Assembly: GCA_029261595.1 (NCBI GenBank)
Contig: JAJDAZ010000005.1
Span: 1-64,000, forward strand
Source of the DNA: Nitrospinaceae bacterium
GTDB lineage: Bacteria > Nitrospinota > Nitrospinia > Nitrospinales > VA-1
Direction: 5' to 3'
Length of the DNA stretch: 64,000 nucleotides
Part shown: positions 8,360 to 17,678 of the stretch, in pieces
Layout: each line of letters begins with the position of its first letter
How positions within the stretch are numbered: position 1 is the first letter of the stretch
Notes under the pieces: generated by a model
The model's input: the letters and a program-made list of their open reading frames with translations, nothing else
Told to the model about the DNA's origin: nothing
The model's database searches: none
Program-made: the position numbers and the translations under genes

Positions 8360-9880
8360 ATGGTTCAGCGCGTGACCAACCAGTCAATTCAAAATACGGT
8401 ATTGAACAATATTTTCCGTATTACGGAAGGGTTGGCCAAATCGCAAACGGAAATTTCTTCCGGCAAGCGCATCTTAAAACCGTCGGACGATCCCGCGGGT
8501 TTGCGTAACAGCCTGGCCTTGCGCACCGGAATCAGAAAATCAACTCAGTTCATCCGCAATATTGATAACAATAAAATATTTATCCAGAGTACGGACTCCG
8601 CCCTGCAATCGGTGGGCCTGGGCATGACCCGCGCCAAAGAACTTGCCATCAGCGAGCTTGGAGGTACGTCCACCCAGCAAACCCGTCAGTTTGCGGCGCT
8701 TGAAATCGGACAGGTGATTTCGCAAACACTGGAAGCGGCCAACACTCAGGTGAAAGACCAGTTCATTTTCGGAGGCACACTGACGAGGACGGCTCCTTTT
8801 GAGCTCAGTGCGTCCGGGGCGATTTACAAGGGAAACACAGAAGCTTTTACCATAGAAATCGCACAGAATACCAATGTCGGGCTGACCATCCCAGGCTCCG
8901 ATGCACTGGGGACGGACTTGAACCCATCGCTGACCGTTTCCACCCCGCTTGCCAATTTAAATGGCGGGTCTGGAGTTCCCGCAGGTCAGCTTTCCATAAC
9001 CGACCGTGCGGGCAACAGCGCGACGATCACGGTTTCTGCCGGAGCGACCCTGGGAACGGTTATTTCGTCGATTAATTCAGCGGGCATCAATGTCACCGCC
9101 GCCCTCGACAGCAGTGGCAAGGGCCTCGCTCTCACGGACACGAGTTCGGTGATAACTCAGGCGTTGACCGTTGAGGAGGTATCGGGAGGAACCACAGGTA
9201 CAGCGCTCGGAATTGTGGGGCAACGGGATGGTAATTTGAGCGGGACCGATTTGAATCCCCAGGTCACAAATGCCACCTTGCTCGCAGATTTAAACGACGG
9301 TGCCGGATTGGTCCTGAGCGATATTAGTATTCTCAACGGGGCCGCATCGGCCACCATCAGTTTCAGCACCGCAACCACGATAGGCGACGCTCTCAATCTG
9401 ATCAACGGCGCGGGGTTGAACGTGACGGCGGCCATCAACAGCGCGGGCAACGGTTTGAAGGTGTTGTCCAACGATTCCACCACGGTGGCTGTGGTGAACG
9501 ATATCGGGGTCGGTACAACCGCAGAAAATTTAGGATTGGGTGGGGGGCGCAACGTCCTGGACACCTTGACCACCCTGAAGCTGGCCCTCGAAAACAATGA
9601 CACCGGCGCCATCCTCGCCACATTGGAAAATCTGGACAGGGGATTGGATTCCGTCAATGAATCGCGCGCCTTTTCGGGATCGACCTTGCGGCAGATCGAA
9701 TCCACGGACTTTATCCACGACCAGGACATCGTCGATCAATCCGAGCAGTTGTCCAATACGGAAGACGCCGATGTTATCCAGAGCGCGTCTGATCTGGCCG
9801 CACTGGAATTGGCCTTAAACGCCACACTGAGCACCACCGCGCGTATCCTCCAGCCCTCCCTCCTCGACTTTCTCCGCTAG
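8360..9880 (+). CDS. flgL: Flagellar hook-filament junction protein FlgL (HAP3), enlarged
   Basis: 506 residues, against about 300 in enterobacteria. The N-terminus 'RVTNQSIQNTVLNNIFRITEGLAKSQTEISSGKRILKPSDDP' and the C-terminal 'TEDADVIQSASDLAALELALNATLSTTARI' are flagellin-like D0/D1 segments. The extra length is the central insert (about 175-395), which contains two tandem related units of roughly 105 residues, each with a GTDLNP start, an 'LxxLNxGxG' segment and a 'GxNVTAAxxSxGxGL' segment, resembling flagellin hook IN motifs. AAGGAG lies upstream of the ATG. It is the last gene of the block; no clear terminator follows. Confidence 0.93.
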   Translation: MVQRVTNQSIQNTVLNNIFRITEGLAKSQTEISSGKRILKPSDDPAGLRNSLALRTGIRKSTQFIRNIDNNKIFIQSTDSALQSVGLGMTRAKELAISELGGTSTQQTRQFAALEIGQVISQTLEAANTQVKDQFIFGGTLTRTAPFELSASGAIYKGNTEAFTIEIAQNTNVGLTIPGSDALGTDLNPSLTVSTPLANLNGGSGVPAGQLSITDRAGNSATITVSAGATLGTVISSINSAGINVTAALDSSGKGLALTDTSSVITQALTVEEVSGGTTGTALGIVGQRDGNLSGTDLNPQVTNATLLADLNDGAGLVLSDISILNGAASATISFSTATTIGDALNLINGAGLNVTAAINSAGNGLKVLSNDSTTVAVVNDIGVGTTAENLGLGGGRNVLDTLTTLKLALENNDTGAILATLENLDRGLDSVNESRAFSGSTLRQIESTDFIHDQDIVDQSEQLSNTEDADVIQSASDLAALELALNATLSTTARILQPSLLDFLR

Positions 9881-10016
9881 TCTAGGTCACAAACATCGGG
9901 TAAAAGCTTGACCTGATTCCAAAAGCAGGAGACTCTCTTACCAGAAAAACCGGTGGTCGAGTCTTGCCGGACCGGAAGTAAAACTTTTTTCCAATTCATG
10001 GAGGGCAAAGTATTTA

Positions 10017-11762
10017 ATGTTGAAATTTTGCATAAAGCAGGACTTTAAGGCTCTTCGGGGGATTGTGGCTTCGGCGCTGGTGATTGCTTTTTTTACCGCT
10101 TGTGTTCCAAATGCCGGGACGATAAATCCAAAACCTGCGGCCCAGCCAGTATATGCCCGCAATGGCATGGTCGCGACGCAGGAGGCCACGGCCACAAAAG
10201 TCGGTGTGGATATTTTACGACAGGGTGGGAACGCTGTGGATGCGGCGGTGGCCATAGGATTCACCCTGGCCGTCACATTGCCGCGAGCCGGAAACCTGGG
10301 CGGCGGCGGATTCATGATGGTGCATCTTGCTAAAACAGACGAAACCGTGGCCATCGATTACCGCGAAAAAGCTCCCGCCCTTTCCAGCCGCGACATGTAT
10401 CTGGATAAACAAGGCAACGCAGTGACTGATCGTTCGCGGTTCACGCATTTATCGGTCGGCGTTCCAGGGACGGTGGCCGGTCTAACCCTTGCGCTCGAAA
10501 AATACGGAACCCTGACCTTAAAAGAAGTGATGGCCCCGGCAATCCATCTGGCCACCGAGGGGATGGTTGTCACCGAACCTTTGGCCAGGAATCTTCAAAA
10601 AAACCAAGGCACCCTGCTGCGCTGGCAGGAGACGGCAAACATTTTTTTCAAACCAAATACAGTGCCTTATAGCTCCGGAGACGTGTTGCGGCAAAAAGAT
10701 TTGGCCTGGTCGCTGAGCAAGATTGCCGACCAAGGACCCGACGCTTTTTACCGGGGAGACATTGCCCAAAAGCTAATCGCGGAAATGCGAAATCATTACG
10801 GCCTGATGACTCTTAAAGATTTGAAAAAATATCGAGCGGTTGTTCGCAAGCCAGTAAAGGGAACTTACCGGGGATATGAAATTGTTTCCATGCCGCCTCC
10901 AAGTTCCGGCGGCATTCATCTCATCCAGATGTTGAATATTCTGGAAGGCTATCCCATGCGTATGCTTGGCGCCCAAAGTGGCGAATCACTTTATTTCCTT
11001 GCAGAAACCATGAAATTAGCCTACGCAGACCGCAGTCGGCATCTGGGTGATCCTGATTTCTGGAGAGTGCCAGTGAAGGGGCTGGTATCCAAATCCTATG
11101 CCGACGAGTTGAGAAAACGAATTGACCGCGAAAAGGCGAAACCCAGTAAAGAAATCAGGCCGGGCAATCCCCTGCCCTACGAGAGCCAAGAAACGACCCA
11201 TTTCTCGGTGATGGATAAAGCAGGTAACGTCGTCGCCAACACTTACACCTTGAATTTCAGTTACGGCTCGGGGATCGTGGCTAAAGGGACGGGCATTCTA
11301 TTGAACAATGAGATGGATGATTTTTCTGCCAAACCGGGCGTACCCAATGCCTACGGACTGGTGGGAGGTCAGGCAAATGCCGTCCAGCCGGGCAAGCGGC
11401 CCTTGAGTTCCATGACGCCCACCCTAGTGTTCAAAGAGGGTAAACCCTTCCTGGCAACCGGAAGCCCCGGAGGAAGCCGGATCATTAGCACCACCTTGCA
11501 GTTGATAATGAATGTGGTGGATCATGAAATGAATGTCGCCGCCGCCACCCATGCGCCCCGCATGCATCACCAGTGGTTGCCGGACCGCCTGGAAGCGGAG
11601 CCCGGTTTTCCCGCTGAAACCCTGATTACGCTTAAAGAAAAAGGCCACCTGGTTTTCGACTCCGAACCCATTGGGTCCACCCAGTCCATCCTGCGAAACG
11701 CCGACGGGTTTTTTGGCGCATCGGACCCGCGCCGGCCAGGGGCCTTATCCCAAGGTTATTGA
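10017..11762 (+). CDS. ggt: Gamma-glutamyltransferase (lipoprotein)
   Basis: 581 residues, full length. The precursor is expected to self-cleave before Thr393 in ETTHFSV, which becomes the N-terminal nucleophile of the small subunit; GSPGGSR (482-488) and the 'RPLSSMTPTLV' stretch (461-471) complete the gamma-glutamyl site. The enzyme removes or transfers the gamma-glutamyl group of glutathione and related peptides in the periplasm. Unlike E. coli Ggt it has a lipobox (FFTAC, Cys29), so it is probably membrane-anchored. GGAGGG precedes the ATG. It stands alone after the flagellar block, with no link visible to its neighbours. Confidence 0.93.
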   Translation: MLKFCIKQDFKALRGIVASALVIAFFTACVPNAGTINPKPAAQPVYARNGMVATQEATATKVGVDILRQGGNAVDAAVAIGFTLAVTLPRAGNLGGGGFMMVHLAKTDETVAIDYREKAPALSSRDMYLDKQGNAVTDRSRFTHLSVGVPGTVAGLTLALEKYGTLTLKEVMAPAIHLATEGMVVTEPLARNLQKNQGTLLRWQETANIFFKPNTVPYSSGDVLRQKDLAWSLSKIADQGPDAFYRGDIAQKLIAEMRNHYGLMTLKDLKKYRAVVRKPVKGTYRGYEIVSMPPPSSGGIHLIQMLNILEGYPMRMLGAQSGESLYFLAETMKLAYADRSRHLGDPDFWRVPVKGLVSKSYADELRKRIDREKAKPSKEIRPGNPLPYESQETTHFSVMDKAGNVVANTYTLNFSYGSGIVAKGTGILLNNEMDDFSAKPGVPNAYGLVGGQANAVQPGKRPLSSMTPTLVFKEGKPFLATGSPGGSRIISTTLQLIMNVVDHEMNVAAATHAPRMHHQWLPDRLEAEPGFPAETLITLKEKGHLVFDSEPIGSTQSILRNADGFFGASDPRRPGALSQGY

Positions 11763-11822
11763 TCCGGTCCATTTGGGCCGATTAGGAAAAATCGCAACAG
11801 GTTTGGTTATTTAGACGACGAA

Positions 11823-12026
11823 TTAAACCCACCATTTTTTGTGAGTCTTTTTCCAGACTTTTTGAAAGTTGCCGCCGTAGATTTCAGCCAGCATCACGGA
11901 ATCATCGTCGTGCAGATCGCTATCAAAGTGGTCGGGCAAAATTTTCTCTTTAAATTTGGATAGAACGGGATCTTGTTCAGAAAAGGCGGTCAAACAGGAA
12001 TCTAAATCTTTGATGGGTTCTTTCAT
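11823..12026 (-). CDS. Small acidic hypothetical protein
   Basis: 67 residues beginning MKEPIKDLD and ending with a basic, aromatic tail (WKKTHKKWWV). I recognise no family. The start is set by a near-perfect ribosome site, GGAGGTGATT directly before the ATG, so I reject the longer reading from 12053. The middle is acidic (DHFDSDLHDDDS). There is no signal or membrane segment, so it is presumably cytoplasmic. It lies convergent to ggt and alone. The strong translation signal is the main reason to believe it is a gene. Confidence 0.6.
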   Translation of the reverse strand: MKEPIKDLDSCLTAFSEQDPVLSKFKEKILPDHFDSDLHDDDSVMLAEIYGGNFQKVWKKTHKKWWV

Positions 12027-12347
12027 AATCACCTCCACGAAAAAGAGTGGCACAGAAAATGAAATTCGTAAATTAAGATACGCCGATTTTTTTATTTATT
12101 CCATTTTTTTTGTCGTCAAAACTTCCTTTAGCCAAGCAGAATTCTGGCCTGCTTGATTTTCCGCCCGCGAGCGTCTATTAAGCTATTGATAATTAAATCT
12201 ATACAGAGTTTTCTTGTTTTAAGACGGTGCGTTCACTTTTAATTTAATATAAATGCTAGAATACATCCTCCTTTAAATACCTGCCGAGAAAATTCTTCAG
12301 GTTCTCCGCAATTAAATTCTATTTTCCGACATCAGGGGTCATCCATA
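12027..12347. promoter_or_regulatory. AT-rich divergent intergenic region
   Basis: These 321 bases separate two divergent small genes. I see no RNA gene. A possible extended -10 (TGCTAGAAT, hexamer at 12257-12262) lies 86 bases before the gene at 12348, but its -35 is poor (TTCACT, spacing 19). Runs of T and A dominate the rest. Confidence 0.3.
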
Positions 12348-12731
12348 ATGAAGCCCGGATCAAAATATCTTTTGATACTATTTCTTGTAAGCGCCTTGGG
12401 GTCGGGTCTGCTGATTTTTTTAGGCAACACTCAGCCCAATGTGGAAGTGATTGTGTTCAATAAAAGCGGTCAGCCCTTATCGACTATTCGCATGCAAACG
12501 CAAAACTCGAATCGGGAAGTGGTCCTTCGGGGCATTGATGTGGGGACAGAGGTGGCGATCAAGTTTCACAACGATATCGCGGACACTTTTTTTCTGCATA
12601 TTCGCTTTGCCGATGGCAAGGAGATCAGAGGCGAAAACGTGTCCTTTGCGCCGGGGAAGCGCCTGGTGCAAACCGTCACGGAAAAAGCGGTCATCGCCAA
12701 CCACGACAAAACAACCCCTCTGGAAAATTAG
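12348..12731 (+). CDS. Hypothetical membrane-anchored or secreted protein
   Basis: 127 residues of unrecognised family. Residues 7-27 form one hydrophobic segment (LLILFLVSALGSGLLIFLG) after a short basic start: a signal anchor, or a signal peptide without a clear cleavage site. The remainder, 'NVEVIVFNKSGQPLSTIRMQ' onward, looks like a beta-rich domain of about 90 residues facing the periplasm. The C-terminal genes converge: a TPR lipoprotein on the other strand ends 25 bases away. No function can be assigned. Confidence 0.6.
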   Translation: MKPGSKYLLILFLVSALGSGLLIFLGNTQPNVEVIVFNKSGQPLSTIRMQTQNSNREVVLRGIDVGTEVAIKFHNDIADTFFLHIRFADGKEIRGENVSFAPGKRLVQTVTEKAVIANHDKTTPLEN

Positions 12732-12755
12732 TCCATCCCCAACACAGGCATTTTT

Positions 12756-13136
12756 TTATTCCAGGTACTGGTGCAGAAGTTTGGAGGTTAAAATTTTCTC
12801 ATTGTCGTGGGCGAATTTCCTGGCCATTTCAAAATGCTCCGCCGCCTTGTTTTTCTTTCCGCGTTTATGAAAAGCCAACGCGATATTGAAATGGATTTCT
12901 CCGGTTTCCTGGTCTGCGGAATAAGCCTGCATGAATTGCAAAAGCGCGTCCATATAGCGGCTGGCCTGATAATGCGTGATTCCATGGTCGTTGCGTAATT
13001 TGGCGGAAGGTTCCGCCCCGGCGGGTAAGGTCAAAGGGGATTCCTGGTCCATGGCGCAACCTGCCAGACTTGCCACCAGCAACAAAACCGCCAGCCAGTG
13101 TTTTACTTCCCGGCGCAAAAAAATGTTTCGTGTCAT
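12756..13136 (-). CDS. TPR-containing lipoprotein
   Basis: 126 residues. The N-terminus is a lipoprotein signal with lipobox LAGC near residue 27. The mature part contains about two tetratricopeptide repeats: 'NDHGITHYQASRYMDALLQFMQAYSADQETGEIHFNIALAFHKRGKKNKAAEHFEMARKFA', where the A-x-x-H-F-E-x-A pattern is clear. It is probably an outer-membrane-anchored protein-interaction module. It is co-oriented with the GH57 gene 93 bases upstream, but I see no functional connection. Confidence 0.7.
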   Translation of the reverse strand: MTRNIFLRREVKHWLAVLLLVASLAGCAMDQESPLTLPAGAEPSAKLRNDHGITHYQASRYMDALLQFMQAYSADQETGEIHFNIALAFHKRGKKNKAAEHFEMARKFAHDNEKILTSKLLHQYLE

Positions 13137-13229
13137 GGTTTGGATTTAATCATTTCCCTGCGGTTCTTTATTTCGTCAGCCTCAACCCGTCGCGGGTCAT
13201 TATCCGGTTCGGCGCAACGCGGGCTCTCG

Positions 13230-15374
13230 TCACGCTGTTGGAGAAATTTCTAACGTGAAGATGTGCTCCACCGATTGTCCGGGCAGCAATCGCTCCTTTC
13301 GGTTCGCCAGCAGGCAGGAACCCTGGTAGGTGCGTTCGAAGCCATCTTCCGACTGGGAAATTGTTTCCACGGGAAACCGCCATAACGAGACGGACGGCGA
13401 AAAGACCATCGACAATTTAAACTTGTGCCAATCATCTTGCATGCCAAAACTCGCCACCCCATCGAGAGCCCCCTCACTGATCAACCGGGCAGACTCCAGG
13501 GAATGTCCGGGGCAGGTGTAAAAGCGGTCGGCGGCGTCCCCCGCCAGCAAAGTGAAATTGAATTCCACGCCCCACCATAAACTGACAGGAATTTCTCCAG
13601 GATTCACGATCCGGTAGTGCGCCTGAATTCTGGCTGTCGCACGCGAGAAGGTGAACCTCTTCTCGACGATCACCGGGTGGGCGCTGCCCTGTTGGGATAC
13701 GGTCCCGGTTCTTTTTAAGGTCAGAGAATAATCCTCTCCCGCTTCCGGGATACCGTGAGATTTTTTTTCGTAGACCTGATCGACAAAGTCTCCCTGCTCC
13801 TCGAACCGGCTTTGTTTGAAATTTTCCAGCGTGGTGTCGGGACCTAAAAAATGATCGAGAAAGGAGTAGCGATCCCAGCGGTCGAAGAAGATTTTACTCT
13901 GTAAATCCTGCTCTTTGAATTTGACGCGGTCGTGAATGGATTGAGGTTGGCCTTCGCCGCCGTCATCGGAGTGGGCCGCATCCTGAATGGTTTTGTGGTA
14001 AATTTCCTCCCGCCGCCGCAAAACATTGCTCAGGTTAAAGAAGGCCGGGCGGTAGTCGATTTCCATTAAAGCCCCGCCATAAGCGGGCGCCAGGCAGGCG
14101 TACATTTCAGGGTTGCTGACCAGAACTTCCGCCTTTCCATTCAGATTGTAGTCCAGCGTTTCCACCGAAAACTCAAGACCGTTTTTGTCATCGACCGCGC
14201 TTTGCGCCGCCAGCAGATGCTGATACAGAGCATGGCGCAGATAGTTCAAATACAGTCCGCCGAACAAGCCATGCCATTGAGCGCAGTTGCATTGTCCTTG
14301 AAAGAGTTCCCTGAGGGCGCCGCTCGACTCCTGATCCTCCGGGGAAAGGGTTTTCACCTTGCGGCTGACGTACAGCATTTTCTTGTGCAGAAGGTTGCTC
14401 TCCTCGTATTTGGTCAGAAAATTATCCCACTGTCCTCCACGTAAAAAAAGTTTGTAGCGTTCCTGGGCGACGTCTTTTCCTTCCAACTCTTCTTTCAGCC
14501 ATTTGAATTTTCGGGCGGCGTTGGTGGGCAGAGACCATTCCATCATTTCGTCGTAAGACGCCATGGGCAGATAAATGCGCCCGGACGGAGAATGCCGGTC
14601 GATGTATTCGCTGAAGGTGACGGTTTCGAGCCAATCGGCATTGTCGCTCAGGGCGGAAAAAAATTTTTCCAGCCATTTTTCTTTATACACCCAGTCGTAC
14701 GTGTCCGGCCAACTGCCAAATTTTTCACCGTCATCAGCATAGGTGACTCCGGTGAAGCCCTTTTCATCCTTTGCCTGGCGCAAAACAGAAAGTGTCTCTT
14801 CGGGCATTTTAAAGGGGATGCCGTAACGAAGCTGTTTGCTGATGGGAAAAAGAAACAGGGGGTGGCCCAACCGCTCGGTGATGTAATAACCCTGCATCTG
14901 GTTTTCTTCCAGGCCGGAATAATAAAAGTGGGTGTCATCGACGATGGTGTACTGAATGCCCGCTTTGGCGATGATTCTCGGAAGATCGGGGTTCCAGATC
15001 CGTTCCGCCAGCCACAACCCTCTGGGCGCCTGGCCGAATTCCTCTTCAATGAACTGGTTCATCAAAACGATCTGGCCGATTGCGTCCTCTTCCGGCAACG
15101 TGGACAGCAAGGGCTCATAAAATCCTCCGCTCAGGATTTCCAGCCGGCCCGCCGACACCATGTCTTTTAACATTTTCAGATAATCCGGTCGGTGTTGTTT
15201 CAGCCATTCCAGAAGGGGGCCGGAAAAATGCGCCGCCGTCTTGATTTTTGGGAACCCTTTCAGGACTTCGAAATAAGGCTGATAGCAGGCCTTAAACACC
15301 TCCTCGAACACATGCCCGAAGTTTCCCACCGGTTGATGGTTGTGAATGGCGAACATGAAATTTATTTTATTCAT
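13230..15374 (-). CDS. GH57 4-alpha-glucanotransferase / alpha-amylase
   Basis: 714 residues with the layout of Thermococcus litoralis 4-alpha-glucanotransferase: an N-terminal GH57 (beta/alpha)7 barrel followed by the DUF1925 helical and DUF1926 beta-sandwich domains. Conserved motifs are HNHQP at 11-15, GGFYEP at 83-88, WLAERIW at 121-127 with Glu124 as the expected nucleophile, and YADDGEKFGSWP at 212-223 with the catalytic Asp at 214/215. There is no signal peptide, so it is cytoplasmic, where it would rearrange glycogen or maltodextrins. It lies between a TPR lipoprotein and an ABC exporter, with no glycogen genes visible. Exact specificity (transferase or hydrolase) cannot be read from sequence. 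Confidence 0.88.
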   Translation of the reverse strand: MNKINFMFAIHNHQPVGNFGHVFEEVFKACYQPYFEVLKGFPKIKTAAHFSGPLLEWLKQHRPDYLKMLKDMVSAGRLEILSGGFYEPLLSTLPEEDAIGQIVLMNQFIEEEFGQAPRGLWLAERIWNPDLPRIIAKAGIQYTIVDDTHFYYSGLEENQMQGYYITERLGHPLFLFPISKQLRYGIPFKMPEETLSVLRQAKDEKGFTGVTYADDGEKFGSWPDTYDWVYKEKWLEKFFSALSDNADWLETVTFSEYIDRHSPSGRIYLPMASYDEMMEWSLPTNAARKFKWLKEELEGKDVAQERYKLFLRGGQWDNFLTKYEESNLLHKKMLYVSRKVKTLSPEDQESSGALRELFQGQCNCAQWHGLFGGLYLNYLRHALYQHLLAAQSAVDDKNGLEFSVETLDYNLNGKAEVLVSNPEMYACLAPAYGGALMEIDYRPAFFNLSNVLRRREEIYHKTIQDAAHSDDGGEGQPQSIHDRVKFKEQDLQSKIFFDRWDRYSFLDHFLGPDTTLENFKQSRFEEQGDFVDQVYEKKSHGIPEAGEDYSLTLKRTGTVSQQGSAHPVIVEKRFTFSRATARIQAHYRIVNPGEIPVSLWWGVEFNFTLLAGDAADRFYTCPGHSLESARLISEGALDGVASFGMQDDWHKFKLSMVFSPSVSLWRFPVETISQSEDGFERTYQGSCLLANRKERLLPGQSVEHIFTLEISPTA

Positions 15375-15436
15375 AGGTCAAGGACGTATCGAAAAAGTGA
15401 GGGAGACGTATCCCGCAAAGTGCAGACCATAATACC

Positions 15437-15458
15437 TCAAAAACACCCGCCGGTGTTT
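15437..15458 (-). terminator. Rho-independent terminator after the ABC exporter gene
   Basis: On the minus strand, AAACACC and GGTGTTT pair around a four-base loop (plus-strand arms 15441-15447 and 15452-15458) and run into TTTTT. It is about 75 bases past the exporter stop and before the GH57 gene, so these two minus-strand genes are probably separate units. Confidence 0.6.
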
Positions 15459-15530
15459 ATCGCAGTTCATCGGGGGTTCCGTTATGGAAAAAAGGACAGG
15501 CGGCTTGCCAGTCGGGAGCCGACCTTGCAA

Positions 15531-17276
15531 TCAGGCTTCCACGATTGAGGACGGGGTTTCTATCATCTTCAGGGTGTAAAGCTCGTGATAAAGACTCTGG
15601 TTTTCCATCAATTCATCATGCGTGCCGATTTCCGCCACACGGCCTTTATCTAGGACGATGATTTTGTCCGCATTGCGTACCGTACTCAACCGATGCGCGA
15701 TGACGAAGGTGGTGCGGTCCGCCCGTAGCCGATCCATGGCTTCCTGAATCAACCCTTCCGACCGATTGTCGAGAGCCGAGGTGGCTTCGTCCAGCACCAG
15801 AATTCTAGGATTTTTCAAAAGGGCGCGGGCTATGGCGATGCGTTGCCGCTCTCCGCCGGAGAGTTTGACGCCCTTCTCACCGACCAGCGTATCGTAGCCA
15901 TTTTCCAGCTGCTCGACGAACGCATGGGCGTTTGCCGATTTGGACGTAGAGAGCAACTCATCTTCCGTTGCGTCCAGTTTGCCGTAAAGAATATTTTCCC
16001 GGACCGAGCCCCCGAACAAAAGGGTCTCTTGCGGGACCAGCGCGATCTGTTCCAGAAAATTTTTCAAATCCAGTTGTCGGATGTCGTGGCCGTCGAGTTT
16101 GACGCATCCTTGATCGGGATCGAAAAACCGGTGCAACAGTTTGATGATGGTTGATTTGCCGGCGCCGGAGGGTCCGACGAGGGCGACGGTCTCACCCGGT
16201 AAAATTTCAAAACTCACATTGTGGAGAACCGGCGACTTTTCCTGATAGCCGAACGTGACATTTTCATACTCTATTTTTCCTTCAATCCGGTCCAGGGCGA
16301 CGGGGTTTTTCGGGCTTTTAATCAAGGGTTCCGTATCCAGTATTTCGTAGACCCGCCGGACCGCGCCGAGAGCCTCCTGAGCCTGGGTGTAAATGCGCAC
16401 GAACGTGCCGATCGGACCCGCGATGATGAGGGCATAAAGAAAAAATGCCGCCAGCTCGCCCGGCGTGGTGGTTCCTTCCATGACCTGATTCCCGCCATAC
16501 CAGATCAGCAAAGCGGAAATCAAAAACGTGAGACCGAGGATGAAGGGGCCGAAAAAAGAGGAAACCCGCACCTTGCGGAGGGATTCTTCAAAGGCCATTT
16601 CGATCTCTTTCTCAAACCTCTTTTTTTCGTGCGCTTCACGGGTGTAGGATTTCACGATCTTGATGGAGGACACCCCTTCCTCCAGCACCACAGCGGCTTT
16701 GGCCAGCTTGTCCTGCACTTTTTCAGAGAAATTCCTGAGGCGTTTGCCGAAAATGCGGGCGAACAGCATGAGCGGCGGCAGGACCAGCAGGATCAGTCCG
16801 GTTAATTTCCAGTTCAAATAAAATATGATGGCCAGGGCGCCCAGGAGGGTGATGGTTTGCCGCAAAATAGCCACCGGCATGGTCACCAGGGCGTTTTGAA
16901 TGACGGAGATGTCATTGCCCATGCGGGATAAAATTTCCCCGACCCGCCGATTGTGGAAAAACCTTAGCGAGAGCGATTGCACGTGGGCAAAAAATTCAAT
17001 GCGAAAATCGGTGGTCATCCGGTTGCCGACAAACCCGAAGATATAATTGTGTGTGACCGCAAACACCGCCTGAAAAAGAATGACCAGCACCAGATCGCGG
17101 GTGAGCGTGTTCAACACCCCGCTGTCTTTTAAAACGATGACCGCATTGATCATATTGCGGACAATCAACGGTAAGACCAGGTTGATCAGGGAGGTGAGTA
17201 GAAGGCATAAAAACCCGAAAATCAGGCTCTTTTTATACGGGCGGGCGTATTTTAGAATTTTGGCGAAATCTTTCAT
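15531..17276 (-). CDS. MsbA-like ABC exporter (fused permease and ATPase)
   Basis: 581 residues, the standard half-transporter size. About 320 residues with six hydrophobic helices precede a nucleotide-binding domain holding Walker A GPSGAGKST, the signature LSGGERQR, Walker B ILVLDEATSAL and the H-loop IAHRLSTV. The 'RFFDxD' and Q-loop 'LVPQET' segments are normal. Closest in feel to MsbA/BmrA-type homodimeric exporters that flip lipid A or export drugs and lipids across the inner membrane. It stands alone here, with no lipid A gene adjacent, so the substrate is unknown. Confidence 0.9.
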   Translation of the reverse strand: MKDFAKILKYARPYKKSLIFGFLCLLLTSLINLVLPLIVRNMINAVIVLKDSGVLNTLTRDLVLVILFQAVFAVTHNYIFGFVGNRMTTDFRIEFFAHVQSLSLRFFHNRRVGEILSRMGNDISVIQNALVTMPVAILRQTITLLGALAIIFYLNWKLTGLILLVLPPLMLFARIFGKRLRNFSEKVQDKLAKAAVVLEEGVSSIKIVKSYTREAHEKKRFEKEIEMAFEESLRKVRVSSFFGPFILGLTFLISALLIWYGGNQVMEGTTTPGELAAFFLYALIIAGPIGTFVRIYTQAQEALGAVRRVYEILDTEPLIKSPKNPVALDRIEGKIEYENVTFGYQEKSPVLHNVSFEILPGETVALVGPSGAGKSTIIKLLHRFFDPDQGCVKLDGHDIRQLDLKNFLEQIALVPQETLLFGGSVRENILYGKLDATEDELLSTSKSANAHAFVEQLENGYDTLVGEKGVKLSGGERQRIAIARALLKNPRILVLDEATSALDNRSEGLIQEAMDRLRADRTTFVIAHRLSTVRNADKIIVLDKGRVAEIGTHDELMENQSLYHELYTLKMIETPSSIVEA

Positions 17277-17678
17277 GTGTGTTCAGAGGTCAGCCTTCGT
17301 GCATCGGTTGGGTCATTAAAAGTTTGAATCCGGTCAGGAAATGTTCCACATCGTCAGCAAATCGCCCCTCCGGTGAGGAATTATAAACCGACCATCATAC
17401 CCTTTGAAAGCCGGCGGTTCAATTATTATCCGCGTCTAAACCCCACAATTGCAGTGATTTGCTCCTTATGTGAACTTCCTCCGGAAAAAAAATTATATTT
17501 TTTCTAAAGAAATCTAAAAGTCTGCCGTTAAAGAAGACGCGAGGGTTTTACTCAAATAAACCGGAAAAGCTATAAGCCCAATAAGAACAACTTATTATGG
17601 GTTTTCGATCGTTTTTTCAACGTTTAACAGGTAGCTAAACGGAATCTATACTAACCCTGGTTTTATGGAATAAAAATT
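17277..17678. promoter_or_regulatory. Divergent intergenic region with a possible sigma-28 promoter for the FlaG-like gene
   Basis: 402 bases without a gene. TAAA at 17557-17560, then 15 bases, then GCCCAATAA at 17576-17584 resembles the flagellar sigma-28 promoter (TAAA-N15-GCCGATAA); the GCC is kept and the rest is imperfect. The same place holds an imperfect inverted repeat, CCCAATAAG (17577-17585) and CTTATTATGGG, followed by TTTT, so a small stem-loop is also possible. The left half shows nothing I can name. Confidence 0.35.
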
